A stretch of DNA of 24,727 bases, taken from assembly GCA_041487355.1 (NCBI GenBank), contig JBGPND010000062.1, positions 1-24,727 on the forward strand, written 5' to 3'. Position 1 is the first letter of the stretch. Each line of letters begins with the position of its first letter. Source of the DNA: JAMXLO01 sp041487355. Its GTDB lineage: Bacteria > Pseudomonadota > Alphaproteobacteria > Acetobacterales > Acetobacteraceae. Under the pieces are notes generated by a model. That model worked only from the letters and a program-made list of their open reading frames with translations. It was not told the DNA's origin and searched no databases. Both the position numbers and the translations under genes were made by a program. Positions 1 through 7,375 of the stretch are shown here, one piece after another.

Positions 1-1176
1 CCGCGGATGCACGCGATCGAGGCGCGCGGCTCCGGCTTCATCATCGACGCCGATGGGACGATCGTCACCAACAACCACGTGGTGAAGAACGCCAAGACGG
101 TATCCGTCACGCTGGATGACGGCACGCAGCTTCCGGCGAAGGTGATCGGGCACGATTCGCGCACCGACATCGCGGTGCTGAAGGTCGACGCGCACCGCCA
201 GATTCCCTACATCCAGCTCGGCAATTCGGCGAGCGTGAAGCCGGGCCAGTGGGTGGTGGCGATGGGCAACCCGTTCGGCCTGGGCGGTTCGGTGACCGCC
301 GGCATCGTCTCGGCCAGCGGCCGCGACATCGGCGCCGGGCCGTATGACCAGTTCATCCAGATCGACGCGCCGATCAACCAGGGCAACTCGGGCGGGCCGC
401 TGTTCACCCAGGACGGCAAGGTCATCGGCATGAACACCGCGATCCTGTCGCCCTCCGGCGGCTCGATCGGCATCGGCTTCGCCATCCCGTCCGACATGAT
501 CAAGACGGTCGTGGCGCAGCTCGAGAAGAGCGGCCATGTCACGCGCGGCTATATCGGCGTCGAGGCGCAGCAGGTCAGCGACACGATGGCGAAGGCGCTG
601 CATCTGTCGCAGAATTCCGGTGCGCTGATCGCCGGCGTGCAGGCCGATGCGCCCGCCGCCCGCGCCGGTCTGGAGCCGGGCGATGTCATTACTTCGGTGA
701 ACGGCCAGGCGGTGAAGAACCCGCGCGATCTCGCGGTGGACATCGCCGCGGTGCAGCCGGACGACGAGGCGAAGCTGCAGGTGCTGCACAACGGCGATAT
801 CAGAACGGTCGCGGTGAAGGTTGGCTCGATGCCGAACGAGCAGGTGGCCGGCAACGACCGCTCGCAGGAGTCGGGGGAACGGATTGGCCTCGCCCTGGTG
901 CCGCTGTCGCCGGATCTGCGCAACCAGCTCGACGTGCCCGATGGCACGCGCGGTGCGGTGGTGCGCAACGTCGAGCCGGGTTCGTCGGCCGATCAGGCGG
1001 GGCTGCAGACGGGCGATGTGATCGTGGGTGTCGGCGGCAAGAAGGTGACGTCGCCATCCGAGGCGGCGAGCGCGATCCGCGGCGCGACCAAGGATCACGC
1101 GGTCGCACTGCGCGTCATCCGCAACGGCGAGCCGGTCTTCGTGGCGGTGAACCTGGATCAGTCGTCGGAGGGCTAA
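1..1176 (+). CDS. degP: DegP/HtrA-family periplasmic serine protease (5' end missing)
   Basis: Do-like serine endoprotease that degrades or refolds misfolded envelope proteins, expected in the periplasm. The reading frame is already open at base 1, so the signal peptide and the first part of the protease domain lie outside the window. The trypsin-like triad is visible: His in TNNHVV (codon 76-78), Asp in SRTDIAVL (codon 166-168) and Ser in QGNSGGP (codon 387-389). Two PDZ domains follow, one around 545-820 (starting YIGVEAQ, with AGLEPGDVI) and one around 880-1160 (with AGLQTGDVIVGV). Two PDZ domains favour DegP/DegQ/MucD over DegS. The internal ATG at 7 is unlikely to be the true start because the conserved GSGFIIDADG block begins only a few residues later. 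The gene ends in TAA five bases before a strong palindromic repeat. The family assignment is firm; the exact paralogue is not. Confidence 0.93.
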   Translation, partial: PRMHAIEARGSGFIIDADGTIVTNNHVVKNAKTVSVTLDDGTQLPAKVIGHDSRTDIAVLKVDAHRQIPYIQLGNSASVKPGQWVVAMGNPFGLGGSVTAGIVSASGRDIGAGPYDQFIQIDAPINQGNSGGPLFTQDGKVIGMNTAILSPSGGSIGIGFAIPSDMIKTVVAQLEKSGHVTRGYIGVEAQQVSDTMAKALHLSQNSGALIAGVQADAPAARAGLEPGDVITSVNGQAVKNPRDLAVDIAAVQPDDEAKLQVLHNGDIRTVAVKVGSMPNEQVAGNDRSQESGERIGLALVPLSPDLRNQLDVPDGTRGAVVRNVEPGSSADQAGLQTGDVIVGVGGKKVTSPSEAASAIRGATKDHAVALRVIRNGEPVFVAVNLDQSSEG

Positions 1177-1180
1177 ACGC

Positions 1181-1266
1181 TGTCATTGCGAGGAGCGTAG
1201 CGACGAAGCAATCTCGGGGTGAGTGCGCACCTACATCGAGATTGCTTCGCTTCGCTCGCAATGACA
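1181..1266. repeat. 86-bp dispersed palindromic repeat, copy 1
   Basis: The outer arms TGTCATTGCGAG and CTCGCAATGACA are perfect inverse complements. Inside them, GAAGCAATCTCG pairs with CGAGATTGCTTC, leaving a GC-rich apical part that contains the self-complementary octamer GTGCGCAC (1223-1230). A second copy of the same length is at 15702-15787. Elements of this type (chance translation such as 'ARSEATRQS') are common in intergenic DNA of alphaproteobacteria. It lies between the convergent protease and gentisate dioxygenase genes, 5 bp after one stop codon and 25 bp from the other, so it may fold in both transcripts as a bidirectional terminator or RNA-stabilising hairpin. No T-tract follows, so a classical intrinsic terminator is not certain. 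Confidence 0.9.
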
Positions 1267-1291
1267 GCCGGCCCTCGGATTCGGCCCGTGA

Positions 1292-2341
1292 TCAGGCGCC
1301 GCCGCGCTCTTCCCGCAACAGGCCGAGCTTCTCCTGCACCGGACGGTCGGAGAAGCTGAACAGCACGGAATCGCCGCTCGTGCGATGGCGGTGCCAGTGC
1401 CAGCTCGGCACGACGAAGATGTCGCGCGGCTTCCAGCGGAACGTTGTGTCGGCGATCACCGTCTCGCCTTCGCCCTCCACCGCGACGAACACCGTGCCGT
1501 CGGTCGAGCGATACGGCGCGCCGGCGAACCCCGCAGGCAGCAACTGCATGAAGGCGCCGATCGTCGGCATCGCTGACTCGCCGGAGGCCGGGTTGACGTA
1601 GCGCAGCTTGTGCCCATGGCAGGCATCCGGATCGCCGTTGTGCGCCAGCGTCGCCAGAGCCTCGCGCGAACGCGCATAGGGATAGTTGAACACGGGCGAG
1701 CTCTTCACCGTCGGGTGCCAGTCGACCGGCAGCATGTTCGCACCATAGCGCGCGAGGCTGTCGCCTGGCGGGCGCGTCACCGTCTGGCTGTCGGCGTTCG
1801 CCGGTTCGGCGAAGCTCGCGTCGAACAGCCGGACGATCGGGATATCCAGCCCGTCGAGCCAGACCATCGGCTGGTCGGTTTCGTTGCCGTGGTCGTGCCA
1901 CGTCCAGCTCGGCGTGATGACGAAATCGCCCGGCTCCATCATCGTGCGCTCGCCTTCCACCGCCGTGTAGGCACCATGGCCTTCGATGATGAAGCGCAGC
2001 GCGGACTGCGTATGACGGTGCGCCGGCGCCACTTCGCCCGGCATGATCAGTTGCAATCCCGCGAACAGCGAGTGCGTTATCGACGTCTGGCCGCGCAGCC
2101 CGGGATTCTCCAGGATCAGCACGCGACGCTCCGCTTCCTTCGCCGTGATCAGGCCGCCGGCCTGCATCAGGAACGGCCGCACGACGTTGTCATAGTCCCA
2201 CTTGGCCGGCAGCGCCGGGGTCACCGGCGCTCGCGTCACCATCGAGTGCAGACGTTCCCACAATGGCGCAAGCGAGTGCTCGCCGATCCGGTCGTAGAAG
2301 GCCTGACGTTCGGTCGATTGGCTGACGGCGGTGTCGTTCAT
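1292..2341 (-). CDS. gtdA: Gentisate 1,2-dioxygenase
   Basis: Cytoplasmic bicupin Fe(II) dioxygenase that opens the ring of gentisate (2,5-dihydroxybenzoate) to maleylpyruvate. The 349-residue length is normal for the family. The N-terminal cupin carries the metal-binding signature HRHTQSALRF (His108, His110) and WTWHDHGN (His149/His151). A second cupin is seen at about residues 250-335, with GTVFVAVEGEGE and PSWHWHRHR. The ATG at 2341 is supported by GGAGG about 10 bases upstream on the minus strand. No maleylpyruvate isomerase or fumarylpyruvate hydrolase gene, the usual partners, is in the window. The esterase gene upstream on the same strand ends 169 bp before this start, so the two may share a transcript. 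Salicylate or 1-hydroxy-2-naphthoate dioxygenases are the main alternatives within the family. Confidence 0.9.
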   Translation of the reverse strand: MNDTAVSQSTERQAFYDRIGEHSLAPLWERLHSMVTRAPVTPALPAKWDYDNVVRPFLMQAGGLITAKEAERRVLILENPGLRGQTSITHSLFAGLQLIMPGEVAPAHRHTQSALRFIIEGHGAYTAVEGERTMMEPGDFVITPSWTWHDHGNETDQPMVWLDGLDIPIVRLFDASFAEPANADSQTVTRPPGDSLARYGANMLPVDWHPTVKSSPVFNYPYARSREALATLAHNGDPDACHGHKLRYVNPASGESAMPTIGAFMQLLPAGFAGAPYRSTDGTVFVAVEGEGETVIADTTFRWKPRDIFVVPSWHWHRHRTSGDSVLFSFSDRPVQEKLGLLREERGGA

Positions 2342-2510
2342 TGGGACGTTCCTCCGATCGCTGCAGGCTCGCGCTCGAGATGGTGCCGGAACACCGTCTA
2401 GGCAGCGGTCCGGGAGGAGTCAATCACGGCAGCTTTGCTCGATTGCGCGGCATTCCCTGGTTCGTCGGAACGCGAGCAGTACGCCAGGCGCGATGGCCTG
2501 AGCCGACATA

Positions 2511-4100
2511 TCAGGTCCCGGTAATCGCCTTCCACTGCAGCCGCGTCTCGCCGCCGGGATCGCTTTCGACCCGGCATTCGCTGTCCAGAATCAGCGTCGC
2601 CCGCTCGGTCGGATTGTAGGCGGGCCAGGCAGGGATCGCCGGATGCTCGGGCTTGCCGCCGCGGGCGAATGCCGCCCAGGTGCCCGACATGGTCGCCGCC
2701 AGCTTGTGGGCCGCCTGGCTCCGGTCGGTTGCATTGGTGAGATCGAGCGTGTCGAAGGTGAACGGCACATCGAGCGCGTGCGGCGACTTCAGCCGGCCGC
2801 CGAACAGCGGCGTCTCCCAGTTGAACGCATACATGTAGACCGGCGCTCTGCCCTGCATCGCCTTGCGCTCCGCCACGATCAGCGAGCGGATGCGGAAATT
2901 CGAATCGGTCAGCGCGGCGATCAGCCGTTCCGCCGGGTTCATCCCAGGATGGCGGCGGCGGTAGGTTTCGATCACCTGGTCGGCATGGCCGCCTGCCACC
3001 GCAGCGACGCGGTCGCGCAGCTCCTGCTCGGTCAGCGTGCGGTTCCACACCTTGTCGTCGGTGGCGAGGAAGCTCGCCATCTCGTCCTTCATGTCGCCGA
3101 TCAGCAGCGGGATGTCGGCCGAAATGCCGGGCGCATCGGGATCGAACGGATGGCGTGGCACGATGTCGCCATCCACCACCGGGCCGAACGCGTAGCGATC
3201 GAACAGTGGCATCGGCGCTGGCCCGATCGCCTTCTGCGCCGGCCCGACCGCTGCCAGCAGCCGCGCGACGGGAAGCGCCTGCAGCCGGTCGAGCTGCGCG
3301 GCGGTCAGCCCGACTTCCTTCAGCACTGCCTCCGTAAGCCTCGCCGCCCGGTCGCGCTCGCGCAGCCGCACCGCCGCACCGCTCTGCACGATGGCGCGGT
3401 GGAACAGCCCGCGCGCGGACGGCATCGCCAGCAGCGTGCAGACTTTGCCCCCGCCGCCGGACTCCCCGAAGATCGTCACGTTGCCCGGATCGCCACCGAA
3501 CCGGTCGATGTTGTCCCGCACCCATTCCAGCGCTGCGACCATGTCGAGCGTGCCGGCATTGCCCGACTGTGCGAACGCCGCGCCGCCGATCGCCGAGAGG
3601 TCGAGGAACCCGAAGATGTTCAGCCGCTGGTTCACGGTGACCACCACGACGTCGCCGCGTTTGGCGAGCCGCGAGCCCTGCAGCCGGGGTGCGTTCGCGG
3701 TTCCGTAGGAGAAGGCACCGCCGTGGAACCACACCATGACCGGCCGCTTCGCGGCTTGATGTAGCCCGGGCGACCAGACGTTCAGCGTGAGGCAATCCTC
3801 GGTCTCCGGCGAGGTGTCGGGCGGGCCGGAGAAGTCCGCAAGCTCAGGCCGCGGGGTGGGGCGCAGGCCGGCCTGTGGCGCATGCCCGGTGTATTCCAGC
3901 GCATCGCGCACACCCGACCACGGTGCCGGCTTGTGTGGCGGCATGAAACGGTTGGCGCCTGACGTCGGCGCGCCGTAGGGGATGCACTTGAAGGCGGCCA
4001 CGCCTTCGATGATCGCGCCGCGAACCCGGCCTGACTCCGTCTCGACGACAGGCGTGTCCCGTAGGGCGGCGGAAGCGCCGCCGGCGACAATATCATCCAT
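2511..4100 (-). CDS. Type-B carboxylesterase (para-nitrobenzyl esterase-like)
   Basis: Alpha/beta-hydrolase of the carboxylesterase/cholinesterase family, hydrolysing carboxylic esters. With the start at 4100 it has 529 residues, typical of bacterial pNB-esterases. Visible features are the second family signature EDCLTLNVWSP (about 101-111), the oxyanion HGG (126-128), the nucleophile elbow FGESGGGG with Ser214, a likely acid residue in GDMKDEMAS, and the catalytic His in PHALDVPF. The elbow reads GESGGG where GESAGG is usual. No signal peptide is apparent, so a cytoplasmic location is likely. The start at 4100 is preferred over the ATG at 4130 because a GAGGGAGAGAG purine run ends just upstream. 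It precedes gentisate dioxygenase on the same strand, which would fit release of an aromatic acid from an ester, but the substrate cannot be told from sequence. Confidence 0.88.
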   Translation of the reverse strand: MDDIVAGGASAALRDTPVVETESGRVRGAIIEGVAAFKCIPYGAPTSGANRFMPPHKPAPWSGVRDALEYTGHAPQAGLRPTPRPELADFSGPPDTSPETEDCLTLNVWSPGLHQAAKRPVMVWFHGGAFSYGTANAPRLQGSRLAKRGDVVVVTVNQRLNIFGFLDLSAIGGAAFAQSGNAGTLDMVAALEWVRDNIDRFGGDPGNVTIFGESGGGGKVCTLLAMPSARGLFHRAIVQSGAAVRLRERDRAARLTEAVLKEVGLTAAQLDRLQALPVARLLAAVGPAQKAIGPAPMPLFDRYAFGPVVDGDIVPRHPFDPDAPGISADIPLLIGDMKDEMASFLATDDKVWNRTLTEQELRDRVAAVAGGHADQVIETYRRRHPGMNPAERLIAALTDSNFRIRSLIVAERKAMQGRAPVYMYAFNWETPLFGGRLKSPHALDVPFTFDTLDLTNATDRSQAAHKLAATMSGTWAAFARGGKPEHPAIPAWPAYNPTERATLILDSECRVESDPGGETRLQWKAITGT

Positions 4101-4204
4101 CGTCTCTCTCCCTCTGCGCGGCAGGAGCATGCCGCCATGTCGCGTCCGCCGCCAGGGGCCTGCTTCGTTGCTACTTGTTAACCCTCCCCATCGACAGTCG
4201 GCAT
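4101..4204. promoter_or_regulatory. Divergent promoter region, esterase / helicase-methylase pair
   Basis: About 100 bp lie between the minus-strand esterase start (4100) and the plus-strand helicase start (4205, or TTG at 4175). Both transcription units must be driven from here or from within the neighbouring coding DNA. No convincing -35/-10 pair or operator was identified; this is inferred from gene orientation. Confidence 0.3.
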
Positions 4205-7200
4205 ATGGAATTCGCGGTCGGGAGCAGGGTCAGCGCGCGCGGGCTCGCGTGGGACGTGGTCGAGGTCGCGCAGCTCGGCGCCCAGCAACTGCTGCATCTT
4301 CGCTGCGCCACGGGCGACTTGCGCGGGCTCGAATGGGACATCCTGCATCCGGCCGAACGCGTCGAGATCCTGCGTGCCGAGCTGCGGCCCGAAGCACCCG
4401 GACTCCTGGCCGCGTGGCGGCTGCATCACCAGGCCTGCCTGCTCGAGCAGGTGCTCGGCCCGGGGGACCTGCTGATCGCGGAGCCGGGGCGAGTGCAGAT
4501 CGAGCCATACCAGCTCGTTCCCCTCATGCGTGCGCTGGAGCTGCCGCGGCCGCGCCTGCTGCTCGCGGATGGCGTCGGCCTCGGCAAGACGATCGAGGCG
4601 GGGCTCATCGTCTGCGAACTGATCGCACGTCGCCGCGCGCATCGCGTGCTGGTCGTGTCGCCGGCCGGCCCGCTGCTGGTGCAGTGGGACCAGGAGCTGC
4701 GGCAACGCTTCGGCCTGCGCTTCGCGCCGATCACCGATGCCGCTTCGCTGCAGGCGCAGCGGCGCAAGCTCGAACTGGGCGGCAATCCGTTCGATGCCGT
4801 CGCGCTCTGCCTCACGTCGCTCGACTTCGCCAAGCAGGAGCGCGTGCTCGAGGACCTCGAGCGTTCGGCCTGGGACCTGGCGATCATCGACGAGGCGCAT
4901 CACTGCATCAGCGCCGGCGCCAGTACGGATCGCGACGACACGCTGCGCCGACGCCTGGCGGAGGTGATCGCGCGGCGCAGCGACGGGCTGCTGCTGCTCA
5001 CTGCGACGCCGCATGACGGCTATGACGCGCATTTCGCCTCGCTGATCGAGTTGCTCGATCCCAGCCTGGTCGACGGGCGAGGCGGGCTGGCAGGGACTGG
5101 CTATCGCAGGCATGTCGTCCGGCGGCTGAAATCGCATATCCGCAACAAGCTGACCGGCGAAGCGCTGTTCCGCGAGCGCCGCGTGGTCCCGGTCCGCGTC
5201 GAAGTCGTTGGTGACGCAGCGCAGCCGGTGCGTGCTTTCCACCAGGCGCTCGCCGCACTGATCGCACCGCGGCTGCGGCGGGCCGCGCGGACGCGTGACT
5301 ATGCCGATGCACTGGCATTCGTCAGCCTCCTGAAGCGCTCCGTCTCCACCATCGGTGCCTGCGTGAACACGCTGCGAGTTGTTGCTGACCGTTACGGCCA
5401 GTTGAGCACGAATGCAGCCGAGGCAGAGGCATTGCGGAAGGAGAGGGCGCGGGCGCTGCGCGCGTATCGCAAGCGGGCGCTGCGGTTTGGCATTCTCGAT
5501 GCCGCGGCGGAAAGCGACGCCGCGCAACTGGAGGCCGACGGCATGGCCGCCGATCTCCACAGTTTCGGTGCGACGGAGCTTGCGTCGGTCACGCGTGCGC
5601 GGCGGCGTCGGACCGACGCAACCCTGGATGCGCTGAACGAGCTGATTGGGCTCGGTGCGGCAGCCGAACCGCACGACCCGAAGCTCGCCGCAATGGTGCG
5701 CGAGGTGCGTACGATCCGCGCCGGGCATCCGGCGACGAACATCATCGTCTATACCGAATATGCCGACAGCCAATTGGCGGTTTTGCGTGCCTTGCGCGCG
5801 GCGCAGGGGGTCGAGGGAGAGATCCTGGCGATCAACGGTCTCGATCCCGAGCCGGACCGCACGCGCATTGCGGAACGCTTTGGGGAGCAGGACGGCATCA
5901 TCCTGATCAGCACCGACTCGCTGGCCGAGGGGCTGAACCTGCAGCAGCGCTGCTTCAATCTCATCCACCTCGACCTGCCGTACAACCCGAACCGGCTCGA
6001 GCAGCGCAACGGCCGCATCGACCGCTACGGGCAAACGCATGATCCGCGGATCCGCTACCTGTATCTCGCCGGCACGTTCGAGGAGCGGCTGCTGCTCCGC
6101 CTGATTGCGAAATACGAGAAGGCCCGTGCGCATCTCACCTTCATGCCCGACACGCTGGGCGTCACTGCCGACGAGGGCGCCTGGAGTACCGGTCTGGTCG
6201 CTGGTTTCGCCGAGCGGCAGGCGCAGTTGTTCGAGGACGAACCGCCTGCCATCCGCACGCTGGATCACGCGGCCGAGGAGGCGAATGCCGAGGCGTATCG
6301 TGACCTGCTGCACGAGATCGACCGCGCCTTCGATGGCTATGAGCGCAGTGCGGTGCGGCATGGCTGGCTGGCGGATCGCGGCCTGAATGCCGATGCGGCG
6401 CAGATGGCAGCGGCGAATGCGGCGCGGCGGCGCAGCGATGCATTGCTGGGTCACGTCGATCTGGCGGATTTCGTTTCCTCAGCGATCGAGGCGGAAACCG
6501 GCGGCACCTGCGCGCGGGCAGGCGTGCTGCGGCTTCCCGCCGATTGGACGACGGGCCTGGACGATCTGCCTGGCTACGACGTCGCGACGCGGATGCTGCG
6601 GATCACGCGCAAGCGGAACCGGTTGCGCGACGGGCATGGCCGGTCGCTTGCCTTCCTTGGTCGCGCGCATCCTGTGGTGCGGCGTGCGATCTCGTCTGTG
6701 CGGCGGATCGAAGGCGTCGCCTGCGACAACCGGGTGAGTGCCGCACGTGCGGATGCCGGTGTGCCTCTGTCGCTTCTGCTCTGCTTTAATGCCGAGCTGC
6801 ACAGTGCGCGCGGGGCGGAAATCCAGCGCATGATCGCGGTGCTTGTGCCGGCGTCGGGCGTAGCGGTCGAAATTCCGCAACCCGAGCGGTGGTTGCATCT
6901 GGCGGACAACGGCCGCGAGATTCCGTCAGCTTCGTTGTGGCGTGATCTGTTCGCCGGCTGGGCGCCTCGCCGTCAGGCGGACGCCGCAGCCGTCGCGACA
7001 ACAGCCATGCAGCGTATGGCGGTGGAGTTCGCTGCCGCGTGCGAGGGTGTGGCGGATCGCGAAGCGGCTGAGCTGGAACGCTGGTTGCGGCTGCGCACCG
7101 ACGATATCTGCGGCGCTTTCGTGACGCGCACGGCTGATCTGTTCGGCGCCATGCCGACAGGGCCGGATTGGCAATCGCTTGCCGCACCGCTCGACCGGCT

Positions 7201-7375
7201 TGCCGCATTTGCCGCCGACGGCGGCAACCCGCCGGCACGGCGGCGCGAGGCGGACAGCGTCGTTGAGCTGTTTCAGCGCCGCACCAGGGAACGCGCGGCG
7301 CGTGCCGCCCTGTCGCCGCTGATCCTGCTTCCCGTCGGCATGCTCATGCTGGTGCCGCCCGGCTGCGGCGCGTGA
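4205..7375 (+). CDS. SNF2/RapA-like helicase, DrmD-like (DISARM class 1 type)
   Basis: Superfamily 2 DNA translocase of the SNF2/HepA group, 1056 residues from the ATG at 4205. The N-terminal stretch (FAVGSRVSARGLAWDVVEV) resembles the usual start of this family, which is why the ATG is preferred to the in-frame TTG at 4175. Helicase motifs in order are Walker A GVGLGKT (Lys128), DEAH at 229-232, LTATP at 265-269, motif V TDSLAEGLNLQ and motif VI QRNGRIDRYGQ at 600-610. All key residues are present, so the ATPase should be active. The C-terminal ~400 residues have no motif I recognise and no obvious nuclease motif. Its stop overlaps the GTG start of the following methyltransferase by four bases (GTGA), so the two are translationally coupled. 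Length, architecture and partner match DrmD of class 1 DISARM. A stand-alone restriction-associated helicase is the alternative. Confidence 0.85.
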   Translation: MEFAVGSRVSARGLAWDVVEVAQLGAQQLLHLRCATGDLRGLEWDILHPAERVEILRAELRPEAPGLLAAWRLHHQACLLEQVLGPGDLLIAEPGRVQIEPYQLVPLMRALELPRPRLLLADGVGLGKTIEAGLIVCELIARRRAHRVLVVSPAGPLLVQWDQELRQRFGLRFAPITDAASLQAQRRKLELGGNPFDAVALCLTSLDFAKQERVLEDLERSAWDLAIIDEAHHCISAGASTDRDDTLRRRLAEVIARRSDGLLLLTATPHDGYDAHFASLIELLDPSLVDGRGGLAGTGYRRHVVRRLKSHIRNKLTGEALFRERRVVPVRVEVVGDAAQPVRAFHQALAALIAPRLRRAARTRDYADALAFVSLLKRSVSTIGACVNTLRVVADRYGQLSTNAAEAEALRKERARALRAYRKRALRFGILDAAAESDAAQLEADGMAADLHSFGATELASVTRARRRRTDATLDALNELIGLGAAAEPHDPKLAAMVREVRTIRAGHPATNIIVYTEYADSQLAVLRALRAAQGVEGEILAINGLDPEPDRTRIAERFGEQDGIILISTDSLAEGLNLQQRCFNLIHLDLPYNPNRLEQRNGRIDRYGQTHDPRIRYLYLAGTFEERLLLRLIAKYEKARAHLTFMPDTLGVTADEGAWSTGLVAGFAERQAQLFEDEPPAIRTLDHAAEEANAEAYRDLLHEIDRAFDGYERSAVRHGWLADRGLNADAAQMAAANAARRRSDALLGHVDLADFVSSAIEAETGGTCARAGVLRLPADWTTGLDDLPGYDVATRMLRITRKRNRLRDGHGRSLAFLGRAHPVVRRAISSVRRIEGVACDNRVSAARADAGVPLSLLLCFNAELHSARGAEIQRMIAVLVPASGVAVEIPQPERWLHLADNGREIPSASLWRDLFAGWAPRRQADAAAVATTAMQRMAVEFAAACEGVADREAAELERWLRLRTDDICGAFVTRTADLFGAMPTGPDWQSLAAPLDRLAAFAADGGNPPARRREADSVVELFQRRTRERAARAALSPLILLPVGMLMLVPPGCGA

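Noticed and set aside
1181..1266. CRISPR or integron-type reading of the palindromic repeats
   Set aside because: Only two copies 14.5 kb apart, no spacers, and no cas or integrase genes; they fit a dispersed palindromic family.
4178..6454. 758-residue minus-strand frame opposite the helicase
   Set aside because: Shadow of the GC-rich helicase gene; rich in Arg/Gln with no domain, while the plus strand has complete SNF2 motifs.
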